Shown: positions 1 to 14,860, counted from the first letter of the stretch. The stretch: DNA of 64,000 nt from Embiotoca jacksoni (GCA_022577435.1 JAKOON010000005.1:17511724-17575723); one strand, 5' to 3'. The notes: generated by a model not told the origin, from the letters alone. Made by a program: numbers and translations.

Positions 1-413
1 CATTAATGTAAATGCCACCTTAACATCAGTCAAACTAACAATTTACATATATGGTATCTTTCCACATGCATTATAGGAGGGGGAACCTACTGCCACAGAT
101 GAAGATGAAGATTATTATTTCGATCTATGCTCTAGTGTTTACTGGCTTTACAGGTGCAGGGACTTGCACTTCATATCCGAGCTATATGCATACTATATAC
201 TACTGCGAAGCAATTGATCTTGCAAGTGAGTAAATGTGGGTACAATGTCATGCATGTAAATGGCATGGTATTAACAAAGTGTGAGGGCCTTCTACCATAG
301 ACGATCCTGCACTTTGTCATCTCTGGGATGTCAAAGCTCATTTGTTACACTGTTAAAACACCTCCATAACTCTACCTCCCAATGCTAATGCTACAGCACA
401 CTAATATGTCCAT

Positions 414-512
<99 letters not shown>

Positions 513-1450
513 CTAGATATTGCTCAATCCCTTTAGTGCTGAATATGAAGGTGTAGATTGATAGTTGCCCTTGACATGGTGTTTAATCATATTGGCATCC
601 CAAAGCAAAGAAAATGGCAGTTGTTATGAATTAGCACAGTGACATCATGTAGGGTCATTCATTAGCAGAGATTCAGAGGTACGAGGAATTGGAGAGTGTT
701 TGAGCTGAACTCTTTTCTAATTTTACCACCCGATTCTCACCAAGGTTGAAAACTTAGAGAACAAAAATAGACATATTAAACTTTTACTTCACACATTCAC
801 TTGGTTTTCCAGAAGTGGCACAGTAATAATCGTGCAACACTTGAGCCTTTCATAGGCTGGTGGGCATGTCCTGACTAATACAGGTTCCTACAGCCACTCA
901 ATACTCATATGGAGACAGAAGGGATGCTTGTCGCCCACACTGCCACACTCACACACACACAATAAAGGAAACAGGAAGAAGACAGAGAAGATAGGATTCT
1001 GGGAGAAGGGTATAAGAGCTTGTACTCATTACAATCAATTAGGGTCAAGTTGAGAGCAGAGCCGGGTGGTGAGAGTGGAGGGAGGGAAAAGGGGGAGGCA
1101 GCAAAGAGGAAGGACAAGGGGGTGGCATCCTGGCAAAAATGGAAAGAGGGCCAATTAAAGTGAAAGCAAGGGGAAATATGAATGATTTAGTGCCTAAACA
1201 AACATGGGGAGACATATATCTATGTAAAGCACACATGCATTGAATATAATGTCAAGCTCAGCGTAATCCTGTGAGCCACCATGGTGTGTGTTTTGTTAGT
1301 TTGGACATGGAGCCTAAAGAATAATGAATAAGTAGCCCACATGAAAGGACCTCTCAAGCCTCCCCCATGAACACGTTCAACTCTGCGGCCTTGATACCAC
1401 ACATTTTATTGCAGGAATCTCACAATTAACGTAGCAATCATGTTCTCAGG
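1..1450. other. Intronic stretch, no gene seen
   Basis: Apart from the (GT)47 array this is mixed-composition sequence. The short open frames on both strands (60-70 codons) lack recognisable domains and are at chance length. Nothing else is supported. Confidence 0.6.
416..509. repeat. (GT)47 microsatellite
   Basis: Uninterrupted dinucleotide array of 94 bp in intron 8. Long alternating purine-pyrimidine GT tracts can adopt Z-DNA. Confidence 0.99.
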
Positions 1451-1459
1451 TTGAGGAGA

Positions 1460-1522
1460 AATGAGACGAATTTGAGTTCAAATGAGAGGAATTTGAGCTC
1501 AAATGAAAGGAATTTGAGCTCA
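1460..1522. repeat. Three 21-bp tandem units
   Basis: Three head-to-tail 21-bp units (1460-1480, 1481-1501, 1502-1522) differ at one to three positions. The last two contain the 14-bp palindrome ATTTGAGCTCAAAT. It is a small minisatellite unlike the dinucleotide arrays around it. Confidence 0.93.
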
Positions 1523-1530
1523 AATGATAA

Positions 1531-4000
1531 TCACAGAAGTTATATCATCACATTCAGCCACTGAGCTGGGTTTCCAATTACCTCAACTAAATGGCAGCGT
1601 TGAAGATGGAGCTCCTATAATAGCTGCTAAATTCAAAACAAAATTTCAATTAAAAAACTCTACAAGTCCAAAGACAAAATGAAATACTTTACACTGAACC
1701 TAAGAAGAGTTTCCGACAGACTGAGACTGATTAGTGATTCACCTTCGCTAATTTATTCAATTTGTTAAAAACGCAACATTGTGAAACGCTGCTGCAAATA
1801 ATAACCACGAAAAGAACATGAAATGCGATCGATCAAATCAAACACCTGCTGCTCTGACTGGCCACAAATTCTTATGAATTTTATCAGTTGGCCGAATTAC
1901 TCAATAAATACAGCGTGCAGTCTCTGCTGTGTGATGCTGTACCACATCATTTTACCCGAAACTTTCAAAAGCTTAATATTAACAATCCAAAAGCTAAACA
2001 TCTGGATGATATCATTGCGGTAATTTTCTCTGACGTTAGAAACGTCCCTCCAGAGCCACAGAAGACATTAAAAAAACTGCTTTCATAGCCTTGTAGCACT
2101 CCTCGAGATGTGCAAACTGAACTTCCTGTGAAGAATAAGCGGACTGCCCCTTTAAAGAACTGACAAATTGTGGAGAGTTTTAAACTCCTGCAGGTAGATA
2201 AGGTGCTCTGCCCATAATTTATTAATATCTGTGGGCTTGATTTCAAAACAAGTTAAAAAATGATACACAGTTAGAAAATCTTTATTTGCAGTTAAGAACC
2301 TCGAGTGTGAAAAAGAAATCAGGATACTTGTAGCCTCTAAATAAATAAGCACTCTCCCTTGTACACCTCTCTGCCTCTCCCACTCTTCCTCACACACACT
2401 AGCAAACACACCCACACAGAGTGCAGGACTGTGTGTGTTTGACTCATCTAAGTGAGATAATCCAGTTTTCCGGATGAATTCGCCTTTGTGTCCCGAGGGC
2501 AGAGATTAAGATAAAGATATTAAACAAACAAGAAGCCCTACTCTCCCCTTCCCCCAGCTGCCCGTTTCTCCCTCAGTATCAGCCTCTACCCTCCTCCTCA
2601 CATCATCCCCTTCCTGTGGCCGAGCCAGGCTTGTTGCTTCCCTTTTCCAACTCAGTGAGGACAGGAGGTCTGACATTGTTTGCTCCAGAGCAGTGCAGGT
2701 CCGGAGCACTCAGTCATATAGTAAGTCCGTTAGGTGAGGTAATGCAGAGGGAGAGAGGTGAGTGTGTAGATCTGAAATCAAGCTTCCCCCCCCCCATATG
2801 CTCTGCTCTTGTGGCAGGGTTGACTGGTTCCACATGGGAAGAATAAGAAAACATGTCAAAGGCATTATCAACAGTGCAACAGCTATGATTGTGATGCCTT
2901 TAGAAGAGAAAAAGAAGATGAAAGAGAGACAGAAAGAGGCCCTGTATAGACAATACCAAGAGGCAGATTATCTGAGCAGTGTCAGGAACCAGAAACTCGG
3001 AGAGACATTAACTAAGTACAGACTGAGTGACTACAGCTTGGTGAACTGTAGCGGTTATCACTGATAAAAAAAATAATAAAAAAAAAAATGTCAATAAACT
3101 CCAGGGACTGCAATAGAAGTGGCAAATGGTGTCAGAGCCTGAAGGGAAACCTGCAGAGCAACACATGAAACTATGAGCTCCTTCAAAATCTGTCCAATTC
3201 TTTGATTTGTAATATTTTGGTTTCTCCACTTTCTATTTACAATTAAATTATATCTCATTAGTATTTTTTTTTTAAATCTTGTTTAACGATTTGTTTAAAA
3301 AAATTTTTTTTTAAAACTGTTCCATTATACTGTGGCATACCCTGTTGTAAAGCAATGTGGTTATGCTGTATAGTGCAGTATAAATAAAGCTAAAGCTTAG
3401 AAGCTAAGTGCACATGCAAACGGATGAAACACTATCAAAACAAAACACAACTGACGTCAATGTACATCTCATTAGAAAACTATGTAGCGAATACATGAAA
3501 CACAAGCATTCACCAGTTTTGACAACATAAACATGCAGTACAAAGAAATGCAAATACAGAAAGACTGCAAGTTGTTCACAACAACAAAACTAAGTACAGC
3601 TCAAAGGAAGTTACCTTGGAAAACGAATGGTTTCCAGAGGAGGTCTCAGCCACGTTTATCAGTACGTCTCACACACATCACTTGTTGTTGTTGGGGTTTT
3701 TTTTCGACAGTTATTAGATTTCAGGGTTAACTTTTCCAGACTGTTTAACTGAGGGAGTACGCCACCCATAGAGGTTAATGTTTGGTTTTTTTCACTTCAG
3801 AAATATAAAATATCTAAACATACATTATAAACTATCTAATATTTTTGTTAGTACTGTGTTTACGTCTAGTGATGCCACTAAAGCAAAGGTGAACTGAAAC
3901 ATGAAAGGCTTTAGGTAATAAGAGTTTGAATTCTTGAACGGCAGAGAAACAGAGAGAGAAAAGTAGTTTGCTCTTAATGCACTGGTGTGTAAAAGGCGAG
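1531..4000. other. Intronic stretch with A/T tracts, no gene seen
   Basis: Mostly AT-rich sequence with poly-A/poly-T tracts near 3065-3090, 3265 and 3297-3316. An open frame of 76 codons ends at 2088 (from 1858), and one of 100 codons lies at 2762-3064. Neither has a recognisable domain, a good start context or flanking splice signals that I would trust. Confidence 0.5.
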
Positions 4001-4007
4001 GGGGAGC

Positions 4008-4033
4008 AAGAGAGAGAGAGGGAGAGAGAACGG

Positions 4034-4070
<37 letters not shown>
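4008..4070. repeat. Imperfect (GA)n tract
   Basis: Interrupted GA array, perfect over roughly the last 30 bp. A pyrimidine-rich patch follows at about 4105-4135, so the region is strongly strand-asymmetric. Confidence 0.95.
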
Positions 4071-4073
<3 letters not shown>

Positions 4074-4225
4074 GGTTTAAGGGGAGAAAGTCTTTGCTGA
4101 AAATCTCTCTCCCTCCCTCTCTCTCCTCTCTCCGCAGGAAGACATCAAACAAACACACCTGCTCCCCAGACCAATCCCCTCAGCACTGCCCCAACTTTCC
4201 CTGCCTCCGCCACAGACTCACATAC

Positions 4226-4307
4226 TCCCATTCCTCATTACACACAAAGCACACACACACTCACACACAGGCACACACACACACAGTCCCATTCCTCATT
4301 ACACACA
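4226..4307. repeat. 21-bp direct repeat, 61-bp period
   Basis: An identical 21-bp sequence (starting TCCCATTCCTCATT) occurs at 4226-4246 and 4287-4307, with CA-rich sequence between. This is probably a local duplication by slippage. Confidence 0.92.
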
Positions 4308-4309
4308 CC

Positions 4310-5380
4310 GAGAGCGGAGCAGTGAGAGATCGCGGAGAGTGAACAGGAGCGGTGCTTTGGTGTAATGGGAGGAAATGTTGGTGTTTCATCTGGAATTGAT
4401 GAAGTCTTGTTTCAGCGGCTCTCCCCGGAGCAGGGCCGCTGTGCGCTGGCTGTGTAAATGAAAGGAGCAGCCGAGACTGGACCGGAGGAGCAGAGAGTCA
4501 GTCAATAGAGCTGCTAGAGAGTCATACAGAGACTCACAGCTTTAGGAGTGGGTGAGGGCTGTTTCACAAAACAAAACGTTGGTGTTGGTAACTCACTGGT
4601 TGTACGGATAGATATGTTTAAAGAAAAAAAAAAAAAGATGAAACAGGGAAAAAAAAAAAAGTCGCAGCACATTTTCTCACATTAGTTTCCACGAAATACA
4701 GTCTATAAGAGAGGAGCTTGCTCTGTAACAACATCTGATTTTATCATCCCAGCAAACATTATGTGAAAAATAGATACCCTGAAGCAACAATAACTGGGAA
4801 AAAAAAAAAAGGAGCGAGGGCAATGGAGGGTTAAAGAGTTAAAGAAACTCCAACTCTCTAAAAGCAAAAACATTTTGAGAGGAGTGACAACACAAATGCT
4901 TTCATATATTTCCCTTTCTAAAGATTTTGTAACTCTGTGTTAAATTTTCAAGGAACTTGAAACAGTAACACCAACATCAGCACATCACAACATTGTATCT
5001 GCTCATTTAGAAGTTATACAACATTTGATAATTCTTTTTTATATTTTTTTAATAAAATTTTTCCCATCTATTCATTTTCTACAGTCTTATCAGGAAATGG
5101 TTCTTCTAACAAAACGACCAGCACTGTTAAACCCTGACCTGGTAAGTAAAGCCGAGCAAAGGAAGACTTGTGCATGAGCACGTATCTCGAGTGATGTAAG
5201 AGGTCTTAGATCCAATAAAGCCAGAGTAGAGGCTGATGTAAATGCTTGTTCCAATAAAACCCTGGTGTTAAGGGGGTGTGCAGAAGTAGATTTAAGTGCT
5301 TGTTATAATCAGGATCAACTTGGTGTGTCTGTACTCTCCAGTCAGAGTGTTGTCTCAGGATAAACAGACTCGGAGATGAG
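4310..5380. other. Intronic stretch with poly-A runs, no gene seen
   Basis: A modestly GC-rich patch at 4390-4500 is followed by several 11-13 base A runs (4624-4636, 4650-4660, 4800-4810). No open frame of note and no recognised transposon. Confidence 0.55.
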
Positions 5381-5431
5381 AGGAGGAGGAGGAGGAGGAG
5401 GAGGAGGAGGAGGAGGAGGAGGAGGAGGAGG
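5381..5431. repeat. (AGG)17 trinucleotide repeat
   Basis: Uninterrupted 51-bp AGG array; the plus strand is all purine. Confidence 0.98.
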
Positions 5432-7330
5432 TCACCTCTACAGACAGACTGTAATCCAGAATATTAAGTACTGAAAAGACAGAGATCGTACAGACGCTGG
5501 TCTGAATGTTCAGTGGAGGCTACGACGTTCATCTAGACTGCCACAACTTTCCTAATTGCAGGAACAAAAGTTTAATCGAGATTCATCTTTATCTTAAAAT
5601 TCATTCAGATTCATATAAATGTTTAGTTATTTTCAGTTAGACATATTAAGTCCCGTAAGTATAAATATTTTAGTGAGTAAATGAAGCTTATTCATATGGC
5701 TACGGCTTGATCAGGAATGCCACAAAGTACTTCAAAATAAAAGACAACTTTGATATATTAGAGATAATATAAAAACAAAATAGCGATAACAAATACACTA
5801 AACTGGATACAACACCAAAAAAAGTGCATGCAAAATAGAGAAAAAGTTCTCAAATACATATGCACCTATATTCTGTAACACCTAATCTTAAATTTCATAT
5901 TTAGTAAAGTGAAATGTTTATATTACATAGACATAAACAAAAATCCACTCCATTCATTTGCAGCATTAATGTAAAATAGATATTGACTGTAATGTGATGG
6001 TCTCTATAAGACGAAGCTGTAGAGACAGGATGAGGGAATTCAATAAATAGAAAGAGGCCTAATAGTTAGATCAAATATGTAAGCAGTTCAACAGTGCTCA
6101 CACATGTATAGGACAGATGTTATGATGGTTGACTGACACATACAAAGACACAGAGTGAGAGAGGAGGGGGGGAACTCCTGACTCCTTATTCATAACAGAC
6201 CAAAAAGAAAAAAAAAGAAAAGACTTTATTCTCAACACACACAGATCACACAGCAGATATACAGAACGGCACACAGGGCCATCTTAGCCTGACTGGGCTA
6301 AGAGAGAAGAGATTAATTAACATTTTTATGTAAATGAGGCGTTTGTGTCTAATTATTTCTGTTATTCCAGCAGCAGCAGGCTTTGATGTGCCAGCGGTGG
6401 ATTTAAATAGAGGGAGATTTCCATCACATCCTCCCTCTGCGTCACAGCCAGGCAGGAGACAGACACAGCAGAGATTACACACTCCGCTGGGACACACACA
6501 TTCACACGCAGTTATTTTACCTCAGAGAAAAAGTCCTCGTTGCCAATGCTCACACTCGAGCGTTAACATGTTTACAAACTCACACTCGCCCCTCCCGCTC
6601 CTCCCTGTTGAGGCAGTCAAGTGTTAGAGATGAGAAACCCTTAATTGGCAGAGCGCTCATCAGCGTGTTATCTGTCTGAGGGAGCGGAGGCCTCCACGGC
6701 CTGTTTGGTGCTAGTTTATGAGCTGATATTAAAGGATGTTAAAGTACATAAAGGGGATAAACTTTAACAACCTGAACTTATAGCCAGAAACACAGGCAGT
6801 GTCATAAAGGGACGATGTACACTCTGCTCACAGTGCAGCAGCAGGTCAGAGAATCTCCAGTAACTCTGGATTATCTGGAGCCTCAGTAACAAATAAGACT
6901 TTTTTTTTCTTCATGTGAACACAAAGAAACTCTCCAAAAAAACACAAAAAGCTTACAACCCAGGAAACAGATGGTGTGTTAGCAACACAAAAATATTATG
7001 TGACTACTGTCCACTATAACATTTTACCAGTAATGAAAAGTATAATTTAAATAAGAACTACTGCTGTACTTAACTACAGCTTTGAGTTTTTTTGTACTAT
7101 ACCTAAGAAAATCCATTTCTACTATGATTTTATATCACTTTAAATATCAAACTTCTAACCCCACTGCAAAAAAACATTTGAAAGCTTTAGTTAACAGCTA
7201 CTTTACAGAACATTGCTATCACTGTGGTATATACAATTAAAAACATGTTGAAACATATGATAACATGGGAAAAATATATGGAAAGGTTTTTACATTGGGA
7301 ATCTACATAGGCTTCACACATTACACCATG
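5432..7330. other. Intronic stretch, no gene seen
   Basis: AT-rich sequence around the candidate block at 6296-6420. No convincing coding frame, RNA gene or transposon. Confidence 0.5.
6296..6420. promoter_or_regulatory. Candidate conserved non-coding block
   Basis: Contains TTAATTAA and CTAATTAT homeodomain-type cores, ATGTAAAT (POU-like) and TTTAAATAG, with no simple repeat. This texture is typical of vertebrate developmental non-coding elements. Conservation cannot be tested here, so this is inference only. Confidence 0.25.
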
Positions 7331-7348
7331 ACAATTGTCCCATGTTTG

Positions 7349-7407
7349 TCATGTGCACAATCACATGTGCATGTGGTCACATGTGATCACATGACTTTTT
7401 CACGTGA
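7349..7407. promoter_or_regulatory. Cluster of E-box / M-box-like sites
   Basis: Five CANNTG sites of the bHLH-Zip type lie within 59 bp: TCATGTGC (7349), TCACATGTG (7361), the palindrome TCACATGTGA (7377), TCACATGA (7387) and the palindrome TCACGTGA (7400). TCACGTGA and TCACATGA are preferred sites of the MITF/TFE/USF families. Function is inferred from clustering alone. Confidence 0.35.
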
Positions 7408-7409
7408 AA

Positions 7410-8283
7410 TTAAAGTGACTTTTCTGTAAGGGACAGTCATTGAAATGATTGTAAAAACAGACTTCCAAGGGGATAACTTTCAGTGTTAACTTTCATTTCA
7501 GAGGCGAGTGATTTCTACTTATTTTGTTATGTAAAAACAAAAAAGTTTTCTGGCCAAAGTCAGCCTTCGATAAATCTCTTGAACAGTGATGGTGAATAAA
7601 ATGTTGATATAATGAAGTAATTCTGAACAAAATATGGGAAGAACACTGATGCTACGGAGTATCAAAATATATTTTTTAATCACTTGTTTCAATTTGATGA
7701 AACTTCGATGCATTAAGATGAAGAGGTAAAACATGTCTACTTGCTTTTCTTTTTATTTCTGTCTTTGTCATAATCTTTTTATTCCCCATTGGCTCTTAGC
7801 CAGTGAGGTGATGCATAGTGTAAAGTTAAAAGTGGAGACACCCCACAATACTGTATAACCTGATTCATGAGGAGGGAAGGAGGGAGCAGGAGAGTGATGT
7901 AGGACTGCTGACAAAAAGGAAAGTCTGAGCGAGAAAGAAAGTCAGCCATAAAGAGGGAGAAAAAGTGTCTGTGACACTGGGAGAAAACACATCTAAGAAC
8001 TGTGTACAAGCAGAGATCAGAGAGGCAGAAAAATGAGGGCTATTCCAGAAGGGGCTTTTGTGTCTAATCCTACAAGTGTTCCCTCCACGCCTGCTATAAT
8101 AATGTGAAGGCTTGAAACAAACATTGTGATAACACTGTGAACCTGTATTCTGTCACTCTGAGCCTGGGGGAGGCTGAACTATCCCTCTCTTTCATAACTC
8201 CTGACACCTGACATGGCTTAGTCTCCTCCTGAGTTCTCACAGCTTACATTCGTCCTCACATCACTATCAGGTAATACACCCTT

Positions 8284-8285
<2 letters not shown>
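7410..8285. other. Intronic stretch, no gene seen
   Basis: Mixed-composition sequence without a repeat array or a credible open frame. Confidence 0.5.

Positions 8286-8373
<88 letters not shown>
8286..8373. repeat. (AC)44 microsatellite
   Basis: Uninterrupted CA array followed by a short CG-rich run to 8390. CA next to alternating CG is the strongest sequence class for Z-DNA. Confidence 0.99.
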
Positions 8374-8375
<2 letters not shown>

Positions 8376-8390
8376 GCGCGGGCGCACACA

Positions 8391-10490
<2,100 letters not shown>

Positions 10491-10491
10491 A

Positions 10492-10576
10492 GTGTGTGTG
10501 TGAGGCCGTATGTGTGTGTGTGTGGTGTGTGTGTGTGTGTGTGTGTGTGCGTGCGTGTGCGTGTGCGTGTGTGTGT
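10492..10576. repeat. Interrupted (TG)n
   Basis: Compound TG array with GTGCGTGC interruptions, followed at 10621-10639 by two long G runs. Confidence 0.96.
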
Positions 10577-10809
10577 ACATACTTGAGGATACACACGTTT
10601 TGTGTATACGTGTGAAAGCGAGGGGGGGTGGGGGGGGGGCGAAAGACAACAGAGAGGGATTGAGCAACTACTGTAAAGCGTGTATCAACACTCATTAACA
10701 GAGACACACAATTACGTCGTCCCACACTTATTTTTCTGTTCAACCGGCATATGATGTTCACAGAGTAATTAATCATAAAAGGCGGAGTGGGGGAGGAGAC
10801 GAGGAAAGA

Positions 10810-10828
10810 GGGAGGGGAGGGGTTGGGG
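10810..10828 (+). other. G-quadruplex motif
   Basis: Four G runs of 3, 4, 4 and 4 separated by loops of 1, 1 and 2 bases fit the intramolecular G-quadruplex rule. The G-rich strand is the template strand for wwox. A further G-rich stretch follows to 10840. Confidence 0.7.
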
Positions 10829-10849
10829 AGGTGGAGGGTGGAACAACAT

Positions 10850-13200
10850 TATGAGTCCGGGTAATTGTCTAATTTTCCTTCAGAGAGCCCAATGAGGAAT
10901 TAGAAAACAAACTGCTAGAGCTCCACTCCCAGGTTGAAAGACGAGGAAGGCTATCAAAGCGTTCACCATTCACGACAAGAATGAAAAAACAAGCAAACGT
11001 GTTTGTTGAAAAGTTTGTTTTTATGTTGTTGCTAATGACTGAATGTTTAAACTCAACCAAAAAGACACCGACTGTACTGTTTGTGATCACCTAAATCCAC
11101 TGCACAAAGACCAAATGATAAAGAGTGGGACGCCCTGCAATTCTAATGCTCTCCGATGAGGGAGTTCTGCCTGAGAGAGACAAGTGGAGAAAGGTATGAT
11201 TGTTTTGCCTTCACTCACATACTTGCTCAGCCAAAGCACACGGGGATATGAATACACTCCCTGGAAGAGACCCAAGTAGGGCAAACACACCTGCACACGT
11301 GTTTACACCAGGGGACATCTTTACACACACAGACTTGTATGCATGTACACACCAACTGTCATACAGATTTAAGCACACAAGTACTTTGAGGCAACACTAC
11401 AAAACTGTGGATTTTTTCTGCATCTTTATGGGACAAGAGGAAAAATACATTATTATCAGGGATCAGAGGTATTACCACTAATCCACTATCGCTGGAAGGA
11501 TAGACAAGATGGAACAGGATGGGCCTAAAAGTGACAAATCAGACACTGACACACAAACGGTCTGGCACTAACTTGTTAGCCTTCCGGTCACCCATACCCA
11601 GTTCTGCTAACGGTAGCACTTTACTTTAAAGCTCTCTTTTCAGCAGGATAAAATAACAAGGCAAAAGTGTGAAAACAACTTGAAGTTACCTGCACTTCAG
11701 TAAAAGCTGTTTCTCCCCCCAAAATTAATTGCTTCTTACTGGGGACACTGAGTGCACATGACAGTGAAAGTCAAAGAGGTAGGAAGGCATCGCCTCAGTC
11801 CTCCTTTGTTCGGTAAATGACTAAATATTTAATGTTCCAGGGCTCTTAAGATTAAAGGTAACATGTTGTCAGTAATAGTGGAGCTACTTCAAAGGATGTA
11901 AATTATGCATTTCTTCCTTTAGCAGAGAAATCAAAGCAGGTAATGAAGATTAAAGTTTGTGGACCTCCACTCTCTCTCTGGATGAGGAGAAAGGAGGAGA
12001 GCAGACGAATAGAAAGGGAAGAGGACCTGCGTTAAGGAAGGTTAATCTATTCGGAGCATGGGTTATCTGATTAAAGAATCATTGTGTTCATTTAATCTGT
12101 TTCAGTGAAGCTGGTTTATGGAGCTGGGAGATAGCGGCAAGTCACGGGCCTAACCACAACTGTCAAAAGGCACTGAAGCCAACTGAAGTGGCAATCAAAG
12201 AAATGCATGACTTTGGGGAGATTGGGAGGTGGGCACGAACCGGCTACATTACAGTTCTCAATTCTGCTTATTTGAAGTAGACAGGTGGGACACTGTCTGT
12301 AAAAATAAGAGACAGGAAGAGAAAATAAAGAGCCTCCAGTTACAGTGTGCTTTTTCCAAAAGCATGACATTTGACACAGTCTCAGCTGTTCCCTTTAACC
12401 TTTTCTCCTTTGATGTATCTGTGTACGAATGGAAACTGTACTGTTTCTATCAGTCTGGGATATTTTTTGTCTGTGAAGAGCTGTGCTTACGACTCCCCCC
12501 TCAGGGCTACATTTCACTTTTCTGCCTCTCTAAGACACCAGTTACTGCTCAGTTGCACCGGCTACCAGAAAGAGTTGACATTTAGAAACACAGGATTTAT
12601 TTTTTTTTCTTGTTCTCTAACAGTCTGTGCTCTTCCATGAGAAATGAGGAAGAAGACAGGAGACGGTAAAAGGAGACAAGAGGCGCTTAGCCCTGGCTTC
12701 ATACCCATCCGCTGTGCGGCAGCTATCATCTAGGCTATCCCACCATGGACCTCCCACAGGCCCCAACAGACGAGTCAGGCCCATTAGCCTGCAGAGGAGA
12801 GCGCTAATCGTCACATTCCATTACAGCCAACATGGTGATTCGAATGACCATTTGGAAGAAGTCACAGAAGGGCCACAGTCACGTCACCAGATCAGAAGGG
12901 GGACACAAACTACAGAGTGACTTTGAGTTGAGGGAGGCTTGGAAATATAACCATTAAAATAAATAATTTTAGTGTCCAAAATCTGGATTGCGAATGATTT
13001 GGGTTGACGATACTTTGGGATCAATATAAGCACAGCTACAACTCTCTCCAGTGTATAACTGTACAAACAGCACTCTTGTAAAGCTGAGACAGTGTCGAGA
13101 GAGGCACAAATGCAAAGTGAACAAAGCTCCGTGTTATTCTATTGGAATCAGATTCCTCTTTAACTGAACATAGACTTATTGATCACTGAAACTACACAAG
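10850..13200. other. Intronic stretch, no gene seen
   Basis: About 2.3 kb almost free of simple repeats. Open frames of up to 118 codons (12229-12585) show no domain, and their composition follows the background. Nothing supported. Confidence 0.5.
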
Positions 13201-13220
13201 AGCGGCTTCCAGATGAAGGA

Positions 13221-13438
<218 letters not shown>

Positions 13439-13661
13439 GCGGGAGAGAGGGGTAAATAACATCTTCATCTCCACTCGTGTCTGCAGCAGACAGTCAGTCA
13501 GGCATCATTAATCCAGTGAGGAGCCTCATCCGTTGTGTATTGGTTCATTTTACAACACTGTAGTACTGTCTAAATATTGACAAAGCTCTGCCGTCTGGGC
13601 TATTGACTGTCATCAGAATGCTCTCCTCAGAGCCAAGTATAAAAAGGAGCTGTGGATCTGA

Positions 13662-13666
<5 letters not shown>

Positions 13667-13701
<35 letters not shown>

Positions 13702-13702
13702 G

Positions 13703-13757
<55 letters not shown>

Positions 13758-13765
13758 TGATTGTG

Positions 13766-13835
<70 letters not shown>

Positions 13836-13860
13836 GTGTGTGTGTGTGTGTGTGTGTGTG
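13667..13860. repeat. Compound (GA)n-(GT)n
   Basis: A GA array with two short interruptions (13667-13755), a GTGA-type junction, and GT to 13860 broken by one extra T near 13835. It has the same GA/GT make-up as the array 230 bp to the left, in the opposite order. Confidence 0.99.
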
Positions 13861-14295
13861 AGTCAGAGCACAGCTTTACACAATGGTTCGGGCACACAGA
13901 AAAACTCACGCAATCATGCAAAATCAAACTACAGACACATGTATGTATTGTAAACAGACACGCAAACATACACGCCCGATCCAAGACGCACAAAGAAGAA
14001 CTGAAGCTTCTCCGAACTCGTCTGTCCTCTAAAATTCACTCACCTCAAATGATTTCTATACAAATATTGCAGCGGCGCAAAATACAGCAGCTGAATTAAA
14101 TCCAAAACACATTTGGTCAAAAATCAATTCCCCTGGTCCTCCCCTCATCCACATAGACAGCCTACTCTTCACTCTCCCTATCCCACAGCACATAGTCCTG
14201 GACCGCTGATAAATATTCATTTTTTTATATTTATATTATAGAAAAAAGCTGTGATGGGCAAAATGGGAAAGCCTATCCAACAAAGTCCCCTGCAA

Positions 14296-14314
14296 ACACA
14301 CACACACACAAACA

Positions 14315-14378
<64 letters not shown>
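14296..14378. repeat. (CA)n microsatellite
   Basis: CA array with AAACA interruptions at its left end, perfect over the last 60 bp. Confidence 0.98.
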
Positions 14379-14379
<1 letters not shown>

Positions 14380-14639
14380 GCATGAGAGCACACTAAAAGA
14401 TAGATTCGCAATTTACAAATAACCACAGATAACAACTGTGACTCTGGATCTCTTATTAGAGAATAAATAACAGTAAATGTACATTATGATCCCACTGCAT
14501 TGTACGTTAAACAGATTGGATATCCTGTGTAAAAGCAGCTCTCTGACCCCTGTGCCCGAACAGTGCTTTTAAAGTCCTCCTACAGCTTTCCAGCCTGTGT
14601 GCCAGAATAACCACGAATCTCCTAACAGCACTTAAACAT

Positions 14640-14860
14640 TCTCTCTTTCCAAAAAGAGATGGTAATTACTTGACAAATCACTGCCTCTTTTAAGTGCCAG
14701 ATGAAAAAGTGTAAATGGGGGGAAATACGCAGGAAATAAAATAAAATCCCTTTTTTTCTGTTCCCAGTTAAGTGGCCGGCAAGGGAGAACGGGAGATATT
14801 TAATGTTGCTTAAATATGCAGTGTGATTCTACCCGCTGATTAAATTATAGCAGATGAGAT
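14640..14860. promoter_or_regulatory. Candidate conserved non-coding block
   Basis: Repeat-free block with GGTAATTACTTGAC, a TTAAGTG core (NKX2-type) twice, TTAATGTTGCTTAAATATGC and CTGATTAAATTA. Motif texture only; conservation untested. Confidence 0.25.

Noticed and set aside
2762..3064. 100-codon plus-strand frame with a Lys/Glu-rich stretch
   Set aside because: The charged run follows local GA-rich DNA; no domain, and poly-A tracts follow directly. Not enough to call a gene or retrocopy.
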